From Tunicatimonas pelagia (GTDB lineage Bacteria; Bacteroidota; Bacteroidia; Cytophagales; Cyclobacteriaceae): a stretch of DNA of 64,000 nucleotides. Within the stretch, counting starts at the first letter, position 1; each line of letters opens with the position of its first letter. The position numbers and the translations under genes are program-made. The notes beneath the pieces were generated by a model that saw only the letters and a list, made by a program, of their open reading frames with translations, was not told the origin of the DNA and did not search any database. The stretch lies in assembly GCF_030506325.1 (NCBI RefSeq), contig NZ_CP120683.1, positions 6,700,501-6,764,500 on the forward strand, read 5' to 3'. Below are positions 43,438 through 52,904 of the stretch, in pieces.

Positions 43438-44769
43438 ATGAAAAAGTACCAGCCCCTTCTATTCGCTACTTTATTGCTATTGACTAGTGGACTTTCAACT
43501 CAAACTGCTTACGCCCAAGGTGAACAACTTGAAGAAAAGTCAAAGATAAACTACAGCTACAAACCACTCACCCTCAACCTTAGCGACGATGGCTTAGCCT
43601 ATATCCGATTTATTATCTGGAATCAGCTATGGTTACAAACCAATAATTTAAGTGGAGATGAAAATCTGCGAATCACTCCCCAAATTCGTCGGGCGCGGAT
43701 TTTGGCATTTGCCCAAATCTCACCCCGCTTTCTAGTACTGTCTCACTTCGGAATGAATTCTGAGTCTCCTGCTGGACTAGACCCTTTGGGTGAAAATACG
43801 AATGTCTCTCTATTCTTTCACGGTGTGTGGGGCGAATACAAACTCTTTGATAACCACTACGCTGGCTTGGGATTGCACTACTGGAATGGCTTATCACGTC
43901 TTACCAGTCAATCTACGCTAAACTTTATGACCTTAGATGCCCCCATCTTCAACTGGGCACAGCTTGGGTTGTCTGATCAGTTTGCCCGCCATCTGGGTGC
44001 CTACGCCAAGGGCGAAGTAGGCAAATTTCACTACCGGGTATCGTTGAACCAATCGCTACAGAGCAGCTTAGACGTAACCCGACGCGGTAGCGTTGCTGAG
44101 GGAGCTGCCCGCTACGGAGGACGATTTACAACGGATAGCTTACGACGAGCTAACAGTGAGTTGGAGGTAGATAACAATGCCTTCGTAGCCCAAGGATACT
44201 TCAACTATAATTTCCTAGATATGGAATCGCACAAGCTTCCTTATTTTGTGGGTACATACTTAGGGACAAAGAAAATCTTTAACGTTGGCTTTGGCTTCTT
44301 TCATCACCAGGGGGGAACCGTTACGGGTACAACGGAGAATGACTTTGAGTTTTATAATGTCAATCACTTTGCTATCGATGCTTTTTACGACGCGCCTATC
44401 GGGAATAATGGTTCTGCGGTTAATGCATTACTGGCTTACTATAATTATGACTTCGGCCCTAACTACGTGAAAACCGCCGCAAATCCGGCTCGAAGTATTG
44501 CTACCGGTAACCTGTTTTACGCTCAATTGGGCTATCTACTGCCCGGAGAAGGTACCCAAGACCGCTTTATGCCCTACGTGACCTACGCCAACGGTGATGC
44601 AGAAGCTTTTGATGCTAACTCTCAAATTTTTAAGCTGGGTCTTAACTACTTTATGAACGGACACAACAGCAAGTTAACGCTAGAATACCAAAATACGCAG
44701 ACCCCTACGGGCGGAGAACAAACGGCAGATGCAGACATCCTTACCTTACAACTTCATGTATTCTTATAA
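43438..44769 (+). CDS. Outer-membrane porin-like beta-barrel
   Basis: 443 residues with a signal peptide (about 1-26, ending AYAQ). Alternating aromatic/polar strands run through the protein (for example LAYIRFIIWNQLWLQ, LGLNYFMNG) and it ends TLQLHVFL, an aromatic terminus. It resembles phosphate-selective-porin-like or short-chain-acid porins. It heads the acetate genes, 36 bp before the DUF4212 gene, so it probably lets small carboxylates through the outer membrane. Confidence 0.82.
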   Translation: MKKYQPLLFATLLLLTSGLSTQTAYAQGEQLEEKSKINYSYKPLTLNLSDDGLAYIRFIIWNQLWLQTNNLSGDENLRITPQIRRARILAFAQISPRFLVLSHFGMNSESPAGLDPLGENTNVSLFFHGVWGEYKLFDNHYAGLGLHYWNGLSRLTSQSTLNFMTLDAPIFNWAQLGLSDQFARHLGAYAKGEVGKFHYRVSLNQSLQSSLDVTRRGSVAEGAARYGGRFTTDSLRRANSELEVDNNAFVAQGYFNYNFLDMESHKLPYFVGTYLGTKKIFNVGFGFFHHQGGTVTGTTENDFEFYNVNHFAIDAFYDAPIGNNGSAVNALLAYYNYDFGPNYVKTAANPARSIATGNLFYAQLGYLLPGEGTQDRFMPYVTYANGDAEAFDANSQIFKLGLNYFMNGHNSKLTLEYQNTQTPTGGEQTADADILTLQLHVFL

Positions 44770-44805
44770 AAATTTGATAATCTTTACACCTAACTAAATC
44801 TTATA

Positions 44806-45072
44806 ATGATGGATAACTCACCTAAATCGCTCAAAAATTACTGGAAAAAGAATGTCCAGTACCTATTGATTCTACTCAGTGTTTGGTTTTTAGTCTCCTA
44901 CGGATTTGGAGTCCTGTTTGCCGATGCGCTGAATAACATACAGTTTGGTGGCTTCAAACTGGGCTTCTGGTTCGCCCAACAAGGTTCCATCTACGTTTTC
45001 GTGATCCTCATCTTCGTATACGTCAGCCTGATGAATAAGCTCGACAAAGAATTCGACGTAGACGAGAAATAA
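44806..45072 (+). CDS. DUF4212 small subunit of the acetate symporter
   Basis: 88 residues with two helices (VQYLLILLSVWFLVSYGFGVLF; GSIYVFVILIFVYVSLMNKL). DUF4212 proteins are small partners of sodium:solute symporters of the ActP type. It lies 82 bp upstream of the symporter, with a large stem-loop in between. Confidence 0.88.
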   Translation: MMDNSPKSLKNYWKKNVQYLLILLSVWFLVSYGFGVLFADALNNIQFGGFKLGFWFAQQGSIYVFVILIFVYVSLMNKLDKEFDVDEK

Positions 45073-45085
45073 ACAATATAATGAC

Positions 45086-45142
45086 TAATGATTGATGAGT
45101 AATGATTAATAAACCTCATCAGTCATTAATCATCAACCATTA
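45086..45142 (+). repeat. TAATGATTA-type stem-loop upstream of the symporter gene
   Basis: Two 22-base arms (45086-45107 and 45121-45142) pair at 19 of 22 positions around a 13-base loop. It ends 12 bp before the symporter start. Related elements lie upstream of acs and beside the XRE regulator. Confidence 0.7.
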
Positions 45143-45154
45143 ATCATTACAATC

Positions 45155-46846
45155 ATGGATGTACAAACTTGGACATATATTCTAGTAGGGCTCACTTTTG
45201 CCCTCTATATTGGTATCGCTATCTGGTCAAGAGCCGGATCTACCAAAGAATTTTACGTAGCTGGCGGAGGAGTTTCGCCTCTCGCTAACGGCATGGCAAC
45301 CGCCGCCGATTGGATGTCAGCCGCCTCCTTCATCTCAATGGCCGGACTGATCTCCTTTATGGGCTACGACGGTGCCGTTTACCTTATGGGCTGGACGGGT
45401 GGCTACGTGCTACTAGCTTTACTTCTGGCTCCTTACCTGCGGAAGTTCGGTAAGTTCACCGTACCTGATTTCATCGGTGATCGTTACTATTCTAATATGG
45501 CGCGAACCGTGGCCGTGATCTGTGCTTTATTCGTTTCTTTTACGTATGTAGCCGGACAAATGCGCGGGGTAGGCGTGGTATTTTCCCGCTTCTTGGAAGT
45601 AGATATTAATCTGGGTGTAATCATCGGTATGGCAATCGTATTTTTCTACGCAGTACTGGGTGGCATGAAAGGTATTACTTACACTCAGGTTGCTCAATAC
45701 TGCGTACTGATCTTTGCTTTTATGGTTCCGGCTATCTTTATTTCTATCCAACTTACCGGACATATTTTACCCCAAGTAGGTTTTGGTTCCACGCTGGCAG
45801 GCACTGATACTTTTTTGCTTGAAAAGTTAGATGGACTAAATCAAGAACTAGGGTTTGCTGCTTACACCAATGGTAGCAAAAGTGTGTTTGATGTATTTTG
45901 TATCACCGCAGCGCTCATGGTAGGTACTGCCGGGCTACCCCACGTGATTGTCCGCTTTTTCACCGTGCCTCGCGTGAAAGATGCCCGTATCTCGGCAGGT
46001 TATGCGTTAGTCTTTATCGCTATTCTGTACACCACTGCTCCTGCAATCTCCGCCTTTGCCCGCACCAATATGATTAACTCAGTATCTAATGTTGCCATTG
46101 ATGAATTACCTAGCTGGGTTACCAACTGGCAGTCTACTGGCCTAATTACGATTGAGGACAAAAATAATGATGGTTTGGTGCAGTACGTAGCCGATGCGGA
46201 GCAAAACGAGTTTATACCTGACCGGGATATTATGGTGCTAGCCAATCCGGAGATTGCTAACCTTCCTAACTGGGTGATTGCCCTAGTAGCGGCTGGGGGA
46301 CTGGCAGCCGCCCTATCGACCGCAGCTGGACTACTACTGGTTATTTCTACTTCTATCGCCCACGATTTGGTGAAGAAGCAGCTTAAACCAGATATTTCTG
46401 AGAAGGGTGAGCTTTGGGCAGCCCGGGGTGCAGCAGCCGTAGCGGTTTTTGTTGCGGGTTACTTTGGGGTGAACCCTCCCGACTTCGTAGCGGCAGTCGT
46501 GGCCTTGGCTTTCGGACTAGCCGCCGCCTCGTTCTTCCCGGCTATCATTATGGGTATCTTCTACAAGCGAATGAACAAAGAAGGAGCCATTACCGGAATG
46601 GTGGTTGGCCTACTGACAATGATTTTCTACATCCTGAAGTTTAAGTTTGGATTACTAGGCGGTGGCACTGCTGAAGACTGGTGGTTTGGTATTTCTCCCG
46701 AAGGCTTTGGCTTTATAGCAATGCTAGTCAACTTTGTGGTTTCGCTCGTGATATGCCAGATAACGGCCCCACCTCCGGCTGATGTACAAGATTTAGTGGA
46801 AGACATCCGCTACCCACGTGGTGCCGGGGAAGCCGTCGCCCATTAG
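45155..46846 (+). CDS. Sodium:solute symporter, probable acetate permease
   Basis: 563 residues with about 13 hydrophobic helices and SSS motifs (FYVAGGGVSPLANGMATAADWMSAASFI; GTAGLPHVIVRFFTVP; GGLAAALSTAAGLLLVIST). The DUF4212 partner upstream and acetyl-CoA synthetase downstream support acetate or another short acid as substrate (ActP-like). A short insert at about 320-360 (ITIEDKNNDGLVQYVADAEQNEF) is longer than in E. coli ActP. Confidence 0.9.
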   Translation: MDVQTWTYILVGLTFALYIGIAIWSRAGSTKEFYVAGGGVSPLANGMATAADWMSAASFISMAGLISFMGYDGAVYLMGWTGGYVLLALLLAPYLRKFGKFTVPDFIGDRYYSNMARTVAVICALFVSFTYVAGQMRGVGVVFSRFLEVDINLGVIIGMAIVFFYAVLGGMKGITYTQVAQYCVLIFAFMVPAIFISIQLTGHILPQVGFGSTLAGTDTFLLEKLDGLNQELGFAAYTNGSKSVFDVFCITAALMVGTAGLPHVIVRFFTVPRVKDARISAGYALVFIAILYTTAPAISAFARTNMINSVSNVAIDELPSWVTNWQSTGLITIEDKNNDGLVQYVADAEQNEFIPDRDIMVLANPEIANLPNWVIALVAAGGLAAALSTAAGLLLVISTSIAHDLVKKQLKPDISEKGELWAARGAAAVAVFVAGYFGVNPPDFVAAVVALAFGLAAASFFPAIIMGIFYKRMNKEGAITGMVVGLLTMIFYILKFKFGLLGGGTAEDWWFGISPEGFGFIAMLVNFVVSLVICQITAPPPADVQDLVEDIRYPRGAGEAVAH

Positions 46847-46895
46847 CCTCAGGTTGCATCCTTTCCTAAAAACGTGCATATTGGGCAGAATGAGT

Positions 46896-46999
46896 AATGA
46901 CTGATGCCGACGCGGCGCGGAGTAATGATTAGTAGGCAATTATTATTTATCCGCGTAGCAGTCATTGTTCATTCATCACTATTCATTAATCATTACAAA
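46896..46999 (+). repeat. TAATGA-type inverted-repeat element upstream of acs
   Basis: AATGACTG with a following CGCGG (46896-46915) is complementary to 46951-46966 (CCGCGTAGCAGTCATT), and a right-hand AT-rich part ends in ATTAATCATTA at 46985-46995. A short G/C palindrome (GCCGACGCGGC) is inserted in the left half. It ends a few bases before the acs start. Confidence 0.6.
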
Positions 47000-47003
47000 A
47001 GCT

Positions 47004-48902
47004 ATGAGCAACAAAATACAAACCCTAGGCGGCTACATCCACGAGTATCAAAAAAGTGTACAACAACCTGAACAGTTCTGGGCTCGAGTTGCTGAATCAT
47101 TTTACTGGCGAAAGAATTGGGATGAGATAGTTACCTGGAACTTTGATGAGCCTAACGTAAAGTGGTTTGTCAACGGCAAACTGAATATTACCGAGAATAT
47201 TCTCGAGCGTCATCTGTTCACCCAAGGTGATCGTCCGGCCATCATTTGGGAACCAAATAACCCCGAAGAAGAAAATCGTACCCTCACTTACCGCGAACTA
47301 CACGAACAGGTTTGCCAGTTTGCCAATGTGCTCAAAGAGCAAGGCGTACAGAAGGGCGACCGAGTGATTATTTACATGCCAATGGTGCCCGAATCGGCAG
47401 TAGCGATGCTGGCTTGTGCCCGAGTTGGCGCAGTGCATTCGGTAGTATTTGCCGGGTTCTCCGCTACCTCTCTCTCCGACCGTATCAATGATTGTGAAGC
47501 GAAAGTGGTACTAACTTCCGACGGTAATTTCCGGGGTAAAAAAACCATTCCGGTGAAAGCCGTAGTGGATGAAGCACTAGAAAATACCAGTTCAATTGAG
47601 CGAGTGATTGTACTGAAGCGTACTGAAACTGAAGTTACCATGCAGCCCGGTCGAGATCTTTGGTGGCACGAAGTAACCGAAGGTGTGTCGAGTGAGAACA
47701 AAGCTGAGGAGATGGACTCGGAAGATATGCTGTTCATTCTGTATACCTCTGGTTCAACGGGCAAACCCAAAGGAGTGGTACATACTTGCGGTGGCTACAT
47801 GGTATACACCCACTACACCTTTGAAAACGTCTTTCAGTACAATCGGGGAGATGTTTACTGGTGTACCGCGGATATTGGCTGGATTACCGGGCACTCTTAC
47901 ATTGTTTACGGCCCTCTACTGGCCGGAGCAACTACGCTGATGTTTGAAGGCGTTCCCACTTATCCCGACGCCAGTCGTTTTTGGAAAGTGGTGGATAAGT
48001 ATCAGGTGAAACAGTTTTATACCGCTCCAACTGCTATCCGTGCCTTACAAGCCTATGGGCTGGAACCTTTACAAGACTGTTCGTTGAAATCGCTCAAGGT
48101 GATTGGCTCGGTAGGTGAACCCATTAACGAAGAAGCTTGGAACTGGTACCGCGACCATGTAGGTAAAGGAAAGTGCCCCTTAGTAGATACTTGGTGGCAA
48201 ACTGAAACCGGAGGTGTGCTGATCTCACCTATCCCGGGAGTGACTCCTACCAAGCCGGGTTACGCAACCTTACCCCTCCCAGGTGTTCAACCCATTATTG
48301 TTGATGCTGACGGAAAAGAATTAAAAGGTAACAGTGTGCAAGGAAATCTGTGCATCAAGTTTCCTTGGCCTTCTATGCTCCGCACTACCTACGGAGACCA
48401 TGAACGCTGCCGCCAAACCTACTTCTCGACCTACAAAGGACTCTACTTTACCGGAGATGGGGTGAAACGAGACGAGGACGGGTACTACCGAATTCTGGGT
48501 CGAGTAGACGATGTAATCAACGTATCTGGTCACCGTATGGGAACTGCTGAGGTAGAAAACGCTATTAACGAGCACCCTAAAGTGGTAGAATCTGCCGTAG
48601 TAGGTTACCCGCACGATATCAAAGGGCAAGGAATCTATGCCTACGTAATCTGTGACCTTACCGATCGTTCGGAAGAAAACCTGGCTAATGAAATCCGGCA
48701 AACCGTAAGTCAGATTATTGGCCCAATTGCCAAACCAGATAAAATTCAGCTAGTACCAGGTTTACCCAAGACTCGCTCGGGTAAAATCATGCGTCGTATT
48801 CTTCGCAAGATTGCCCAAGGAGATACCAGTAATTTAGGGGATACTTCTACCTTACTAAACCCTGAAGTGGTAAGCGAGATTATGGAAGGAGAAGCGAGTT
48901 AG
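47004..48902 (+). CDS. acs: Acetyl-CoA synthetase
   Basis: 632 residues from ATG at 47004; the open frame extends into the repeat element upstream but that part is not coding. AMP-binding motif [15 protein letters not shown] at about 247-261, acyl-binding [10 protein letters not shown], hinge [20 protein letters not shown] and the C-terminal [14 protein letters not shown] with the regulatory Lys594. It converts acetate, ATP and CoA to acetyl-CoA. It completes the uptake-activation cluster. Confidence 0.96.
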   Translation: MSNKIQTLGGYIHEYQKSVQQPEQFWARVAESFYWRKNWDEIVTWNFDEPNVKWFVNGKLNITENILERHLFTQGDRPAIIWEPNNPEEENRTLTYRELHEQVCQFANVLKEQGVQKGDRVIIYMPMVPESAVAMLACARVGAVHSVVFAGFSATSLSDRINDCEAKVVLTSDGNFRGKKTIPVKAVVDEALENTSSIERVIVLKRTETEVTMQPGRDLWWHEVTEGVSSENKAEEMDSEDMLFILYTSGSTGKPKGVVHTCGGYMVYTHYTFENVFQYNRGDVYWCTADIGWITGHSYIVYGPLLAGATTLMFEGVPTYPDASRFWKVVDKYQVKQFYTAPTAIRALQAYGLEPLQDCSLKSLKVIGSVGEPINEEAWNWYRDHVGKGKCPLVDTWWQTETGGVLISPIPGVTPTKPGYATLPLPGVQPIIVDADGKELKGNSVQGNLCIKFPWPSMLRTTYGDHERCRQTYFSTYKGLYFTGDGVKRDEDGYYRILGRVDDVINVSGHRMGTAEVENAINEHPKVVESAVVGYPHDIKGQGIYAYVICDLTDRSEENLANEIRQTVSQIIGPIAKPDKIQLVPGLPKTRSGKIMRRILRKIAQGDTSNLGDTSTLLNPEVVSEIMEGEAS

Positions 48903-49260
48903 AATAAAGAGCATAACATCTTAGTATTGGCTGTTGTATTCACTTTTACCTTTCGTATCATACTGAGGTATGGTGAGTAATCGAGTGGTCGACACCCGGT
49001 AAAATCCACTATTATAAGTGGAAACAATTTGCCGCTCGTTGCGACGACGATCTGTAGACTGCCGTCTAAGGTAGCCATGCTTTACTGTGTGCAAAGTCAA
49101 ACGGAGGCTTTTTGGCTTTAGCGTGAAGGTCTATCAAAGAGTAGCATCTATTTCAGCTTGTAATAAAACAGTGGACTCGAAGGTAAGTCAATACCGCTCC
49201 CTGGTCTTAAACGAGCACAACGCTGATTCATGCGATCAAGATACATGCCTATCAAACTGA
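48903..49260. other. Intergenic region between acs and the LytTR gene
   Basis: The two flanking genes converge, so no promoter is required here. A short palindrome TAGAC-TGCC-GTCTA lies at 49055-49068. No clear terminator or gene was found. Confidence 0.45.
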
Positions 49261-50022
49261 TTAAGTCAACAAACTGAGTAGTTGTTCTTTGCGGCTGCGG
49301 GCTACGCTCACTTGAGACTGGTCGCTCATGACTACCGCCCCTCCATCGCCTCTCAGGTACTTACGAATGTGCCGGAGGTTGACCAGATGAGAGTGGTGTA
49401 CTCGGAAGAATGAGTATGCCTTGAGCATCTCCTCTACCTCCTTGAGCGTGCGCGAAATGGTTATTTTTCGTTCGTCCACCAGCAAAATATCCGAATAATT
49501 ACTGTCCGATTGGCAGCGGATAATATCCTGGATAGCCACTACCTCTAATCCCTCCTGGGTAGAAAAAGTAATTCGTTTGTCTTCAAGGTGCGGGCTGTGT
49601 AAAAATTGCCTAAGCGCCTGATACTGTTGCTTTTGAACAGGGTTATGCTCTACTTTTTGCACGGCAGCGATCAGCTCATCTTTGTCGATGGGTTTAAGCA
49701 GATAATCAATGGCATTCACCTTGAAAGCTTTGACAGCGTACTCATCATAGGCAGTAGTAAAAATGAGCTGAAAATCGATTGGAGCTAGTGTCTCTAACAT
49801 CTCAAATGCATTCATATGCGGCATTTCAATGTCTACGAAAGCCATCACGGGCTTCTGACTTTTTAGGGCTATTAGGGTTTCTTGAGCTGAACGGTAGTGA
49901 CCAATCACCTTCACCGAAGGGCAGTAATGGGTCAATTGCCACTGAAGCGTTTCCAGGCAGTGTAATTCATCGTCTACCAAAATAGCCGTGAGTGAATCAG
50001 GTTTTATGATTGGGTCAGCCAT
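49261..50022 (-). CDS. LytTR-type response regulator
   Basis: 253 residues from ATG at 50022 (a TTG four codons up is less likely). Receiver domain with Asp near residue 61 (VMAFVDIEMPHMNAFEML), Lys in DYLLKPID, and a C-terminal LytTR DNA-binding domain (about 150-250; DIIRCQSDSNYSDILL, FFRVHHSHLVNLRHIRKYLRGDGG). It is encoded 13 bp downstream of its likely partner kinase. Confidence 0.93.
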   Translation of the reverse strand: MADPIIKPDSLTAILVDDELHCLETLQWQLTHYCPSVKVIGHYRSAQETLIALKSQKPVMAFVDIEMPHMNAFEMLETLAPIDFQLIFTTAYDEYAVKAFKVNAIDYLLKPIDKDELIAAVQKVEHNPVQKQQYQALRQFLHSPHLEDKRITFSTQEGLEVVAIQDIIRCQSDSNYSDILLVDERKITISRTLKEVEEMLKAYSFFRVHHSHLVNLRHIRKYLRGDGGAVVMSDQSQVSVARSRKEQLLSLLT

Positions 50023-50035
50023 AGAAGTTTGCAAC

Positions 50036-52111
50036 TTAGTAAGCAGTGGGGATTTCTACTATAACTCGGGTTCCAGCGGCTAAATTATCCGCATCGACTA
50101 AATCTATCAGTTGAATATCAGCTTTTTGACCCAAAAGTTCAGCTAAGGCCTTAATGCGATCCGCCGCAATTTTGCTGCCCATCGATTTCTTTTTCGTGGC
50201 CGTTTTGCTTGGTAACTGTTCTGCGTGATGACGCTCGGCGTGACGACGCTCGGCGTGACGACGTGCGGATATTGGCCGTCCTACTCCGTTGTCTTCAATC
50301 ACAACTTTCAGTTTGCTCTCGTTCTCTTGTTGATGTATTGAAACGCTTAAATGACCGTCGCCTTCCGGTTTATGTAGCAGTCCGTGCCAGATAGCATTCT
50401 CGACGTAAGGTTGTAAAATCATGGGTGGTACGTTTGCGAACCGGGCATCGATAGAATCATCTACTTCGATCTTATACGTGAATTTATGTTCAAATCTTAG
50501 ACTTTCCATCTCGATATAGAGGCGTAGGGCAGTTAGCTCTTCTGACAAAGGAATTGTCTGAAGGTCAGAGTTTTGCAAAATCATTCGAATGAGTCGAGAA
50601 AACTTGGTGAGATAGTCTGACGCTTTCTCCGATTGCTTTTTAAGTACGAACCAGTTGATAGAATTCAAACTGTTGAACAAGAAATGAGGATTCATCTGGG
50701 AACGCAGAGCAGTCATTTTCAAGGCGGCTGTCCGACGGGCAAAGTCCTGTTCTACCTTCTTTTCGCGGGCGCGGGTCAAGTAACCTAATGTGATGGCGAA
50801 TAAAAGGACTTGGCCTAATATTCCAACTTCTACAAAGTAAGCAGGGCCACCCAGCGTGGCGTACACATCCGTAATAAAGCGGCTTTGCCAGGAAATAGAA
50901 AAAGCGTAGGCGAAGTACAAGATCATCATCACCAAAATGAAGCTATTGGCGGCTACGTAGTACCTGATAACATTCGTGCGATACGTCAGTGCCAATTTTA
51001 TGTGTAGGATGATAATACCCCCAAACTCCACCAAAGAGAGCACACGAAAGGCATCCGGAAAAATTGCCAATGCATGAACTAGTTTGTCCGTTGCTTCTGC
51101 GTGGCAATTGAGCGTGTATACTCCGAGCCAACTGCTAAAAAAAACCAGGTTTGCTATGATAAAACTACGTAGGGCAGTATCGGCTATTAGGTCTTCGGCA
51201 AATAGGGAAATGATCTTTCGGGAGAATTGAAAAAAACTAGTATAACTCAGGCCAATCGCTATTAGGAATACATAATCTTGAACGTACACATAACTAGGAA
51301 ATAGCTGAAGCAGTAGAAATTCTTTATCGAGCAAATAGAGGGTGATAGACGACAGAAAAATACAGTACCACAGGAGTGGCCGGGAAGGGGAGATAGCGTA
51401 CTGGATTAGATGAAAGAAGAAAACAAACCAGAGTGCCCCCTGCACAAACCCCGTGAGAAAAGTATGCTGATGGGCACTTTTTTCAATCGTAGATACTGGG
51501 ATGAATCGGAAGAGCTTTTGCGTATTCTTTCCGTAGATATTAGGGCCGTAAGGACTGTGGGTTTTCACATAGATTGTCGTGGTACTTCGTGGTGGAAAAC
51601 GTAAGCGGAAAGTGTTTACGTAGGTAGACCTCCAGACGCTAGTAACGTCTCGCTCATCTAAGGGTAAGGCGTTGCCCGCCTGACGGACTTCCGCTAATTT
51701 TCCGTTTCGCATAAGGTAAAGCTCAGCGTATTGATGGTAACCCGTGGTCAGTATGGTTGACTGAGCTTGAAAACTCTCGTTGGTAATGTCTGACCGGAAC
51801 CAGTGGCAGTAGTGACCTTGATAAACATTATAGTTACCAGGAAATGGTGCGGAGCGACTCCTGACAGATAGAACTTGATCAAAAGTCATGGTACAGCTCG
51901 TATCGGTAAGGTAAGTGATGTGTTGAATGACCAGTGAGTCACTTTTTATGAATGTACTATCATCAGTAGAGTTGACCTTAGTGGCTGGTTCTAAGTTAAT
52001 AAGTCTTGATGATTCTAAGCCGGGCATCGCCATGCCGGGCATCGCCATGCCGAACATTGTTGCACTGTATGCTAAAAGTGACGTTATGAGCTGGGTCGTA
52101 AACCGTTTCAT
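50036..52111 (-). CDS. 7TMR-DISM histidine kinase of the LytS/His_kinase family
   Basis: 691 residues. Signal peptide, extracytoplasmic DISM-type sensing domain (about 50-190), seven helices (about 205-450), then a His_kinase domain with phospho-acceptor in MNPHFLFNSLNSINWF and an ATPase domain (PYVENAIWHGLLHKP; EDNGVGRP; MGSKIAADRI). Two in-frame 15-bp repeats occur, one after the signal peptide and one in the ATP-lid at about 616-630 (HAERR units). It pairs with the downstream LytTR regulator. Signal unknown. Confidence 0.9.
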   Translation of the reverse strand: MKRFTTQLITSLLAYSATMFGMAMPGMAMPGLESSRLINLEPATKVNSTDDSTFIKSDSLVIQHITYLTDTSCTMTFDQVLSVRSRSAPFPGNYNVYQGHYCHWFRSDITNESFQAQSTILTTGYHQYAELYLMRNGKLAEVRQAGNALPLDERDVTSVWRSTYVNTFRLRFPPRSTTTIYVKTHSPYGPNIYGKNTQKLFRFIPVSTIEKSAHQHTFLTGFVQGALWFVFFFHLIQYAISPSRPLLWYCIFLSSITLYLLDKEFLLLQLFPSYVYVQDYVFLIAIGLSYTSFFQFSRKIISLFAEDLIADTALRSFIIANLVFFSSWLGVYTLNCHAEATDKLVHALAIFPDAFRVLSLVEFGGIIILHIKLALTYRTNVIRYYVAANSFILVMMILYFAYAFSISWQSRFITDVYATLGGPAYFVEVGILGQVLLFAITLGYLTRAREKKVEQDFARRTAALKMTALRSQMNPHFLFNSLNSINWFVLKKQSEKASDYLTKFSRLIRMILQNSDLQTIPLSEELTALRLYIEMESLRFEHKFTYKIEVDDSIDARFANVPPMILQPYVENAIWHGLLHKPEGDGHLSVSIHQQENESKLKVVIEDNGVGRPISARRHAERRHAERHHAEQLPSKTATKKKSMGSKIAADRIKALAELLGQKADIQLIDLVDADNLAAGTRVIVEIPTAY
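50223..50267 (-). repeat. 15-bp in-frame repeat in the kinase ATP-lid
   Basis: Three units of GCGTGAYGACGCTCG type (50223-50237, 50238-50252, 50253-50267) encode RRHAE-like repeats between the N and G2 boxes of the ATPase domain. Each contains GCGT and ACGC arms. Confidence 0.85.
52019..52057 (-). repeat. 15-bp in-frame repeat near the kinase N-terminus
   Basis: GCCGGGCATCGCCAT occurs twice (52019-52033, 52034-52048) with a partial third copy. It encodes GMAMP repeats at about residues 19-31, near the signal-peptide cleavage region. The unit contains GGCAT-CGCC-ATGCC arms. Confidence 0.85.
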
Positions 52112-52445
52112 ATACTAAAGATAGGGGTGAAAGCTTGATTTTACCTACGAATGAGCCAATCCCGTAATCTAGTATCCAAAATGTCACTTCTGATGAGTAA
52201 TTAACGTAAAATATTTTCCAGATGTAGGTTCAGACCAGATAAGTTAGTTGATACGAAAAAAACTTGACGCCCGCAAGTTGCTCATTAGAATATACCACTG
52301 ACTCATTCATCGGCTATACTGGCTCTTTTTGCAGTCTTTCTTATCCCGCTCACATGAAAGAATAATGAGCCTACATGCTGATGTAGGATAAATTTGTCCG
52401 ACATTAAGTAAGTACTATCTTTAGTAAGTCATTCAACCAGTAATT
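52112..52445. other. Divergent promoter region of the kinase and Rrf2 genes
   Basis: The kinase promoter must lie in the left part and the rrf2 promoter in the right. The operator-like palindromes at 52370-52404 are listed separately. No gene is visible. Confidence 0.5.
52370..52404 (+). promoter_or_regulatory. Palindromic operator upstream of the Rrf2 gene
   Basis: A 24-bp palindrome at 52381-52404 has arms ATGTnGGAnAAA facing each other (20 of 24 positions pair). It overlaps a second inverted repeat CCTACAT-GCTG-ATGTAGG at 52370-52387. TAAATTTG (52389-52396) inside it matches the -7 consensus, so a bound repressor would block transcription. The rrf2 start is 41 bp further on. Autoregulation by the Rrf2 protein is the likely use. 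Confidence 0.6.
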
Positions 52446-52880
52446 ATGTTTTCAAAAGCCTGTGAATACGGCATTCGGGCTACGGTTTACGTAGCGCAAC
52501 AATCTCGGCAAAGTCGTCGGGTGAGTTTAAAGCACATTGCTCGGGAAATTGATTCGCCCGTAGCGTTTACCGCCAAAATCCTTCAACAACTAACCAAATA
52601 TGAGATTATACGCTCAGTGATGGGGGTGCATGGTGGGTTTGAGATGCACGAAGTCCAGCGTAGTCAAATAAGGCTCAGCCAAATAGTGGAAGCGATTGAT
52701 GGGCCGGATATTTATCGGAGGTGTGCGCTCGGACTACCCGGATGCAACGCGCTAAAACCCTGTCCGGTTCACAGTAAGTTTGTTACCATTCGGAACGAAC
52801 TGAAGAATATGTTGGAAAGCACGTATGTCTCTGAATTGGCGGACGGCGTTGATACGGGGCTGGCTTTCTTAAAAAGGTAG
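52446..52880 (+). CDS. Rrf2-family transcriptional regulator
   Basis: 144 residues. Rrf2 winged helix at about 1-70 (KACEYGIRATVYVAQQS; DSPVAFTAKILQQLTKYEIIRSVMGVHGGFEM). Three cysteines at 93, 100 and 106 (RRCALGLPGCNALKPCPVH) match the iron-sulfur-type cluster ligands of NsrR/IscR relatives. It probably senses NO, redox or Fe-S status. Targets are likely itself and perhaps the following lipoprotein genes. Confidence 0.92.
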   Translation: MFSKACEYGIRATVYVAQQSRQSRRVSLKHIAREIDSPVAFTAKILQQLTKYEIIRSVMGVHGGFEMHEVQRSQIRLSQIVEAIDGPDIYRRCALGLPGCNALKPCPVHSKFVTIRNELKNMLESTYVSELADGVDTGLAFLKR

Positions 52881-52904
52881 TTAAGAAGAAGTAATATAAA
52901 TGAT

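Noticed and set aside
46965-47003. Extended start of acetyl-CoA synthetase
   Set aside because: The extra 13 residues are a translation of the TAATGATTA repeat; the family N-terminus begins at the ATG at 47004.
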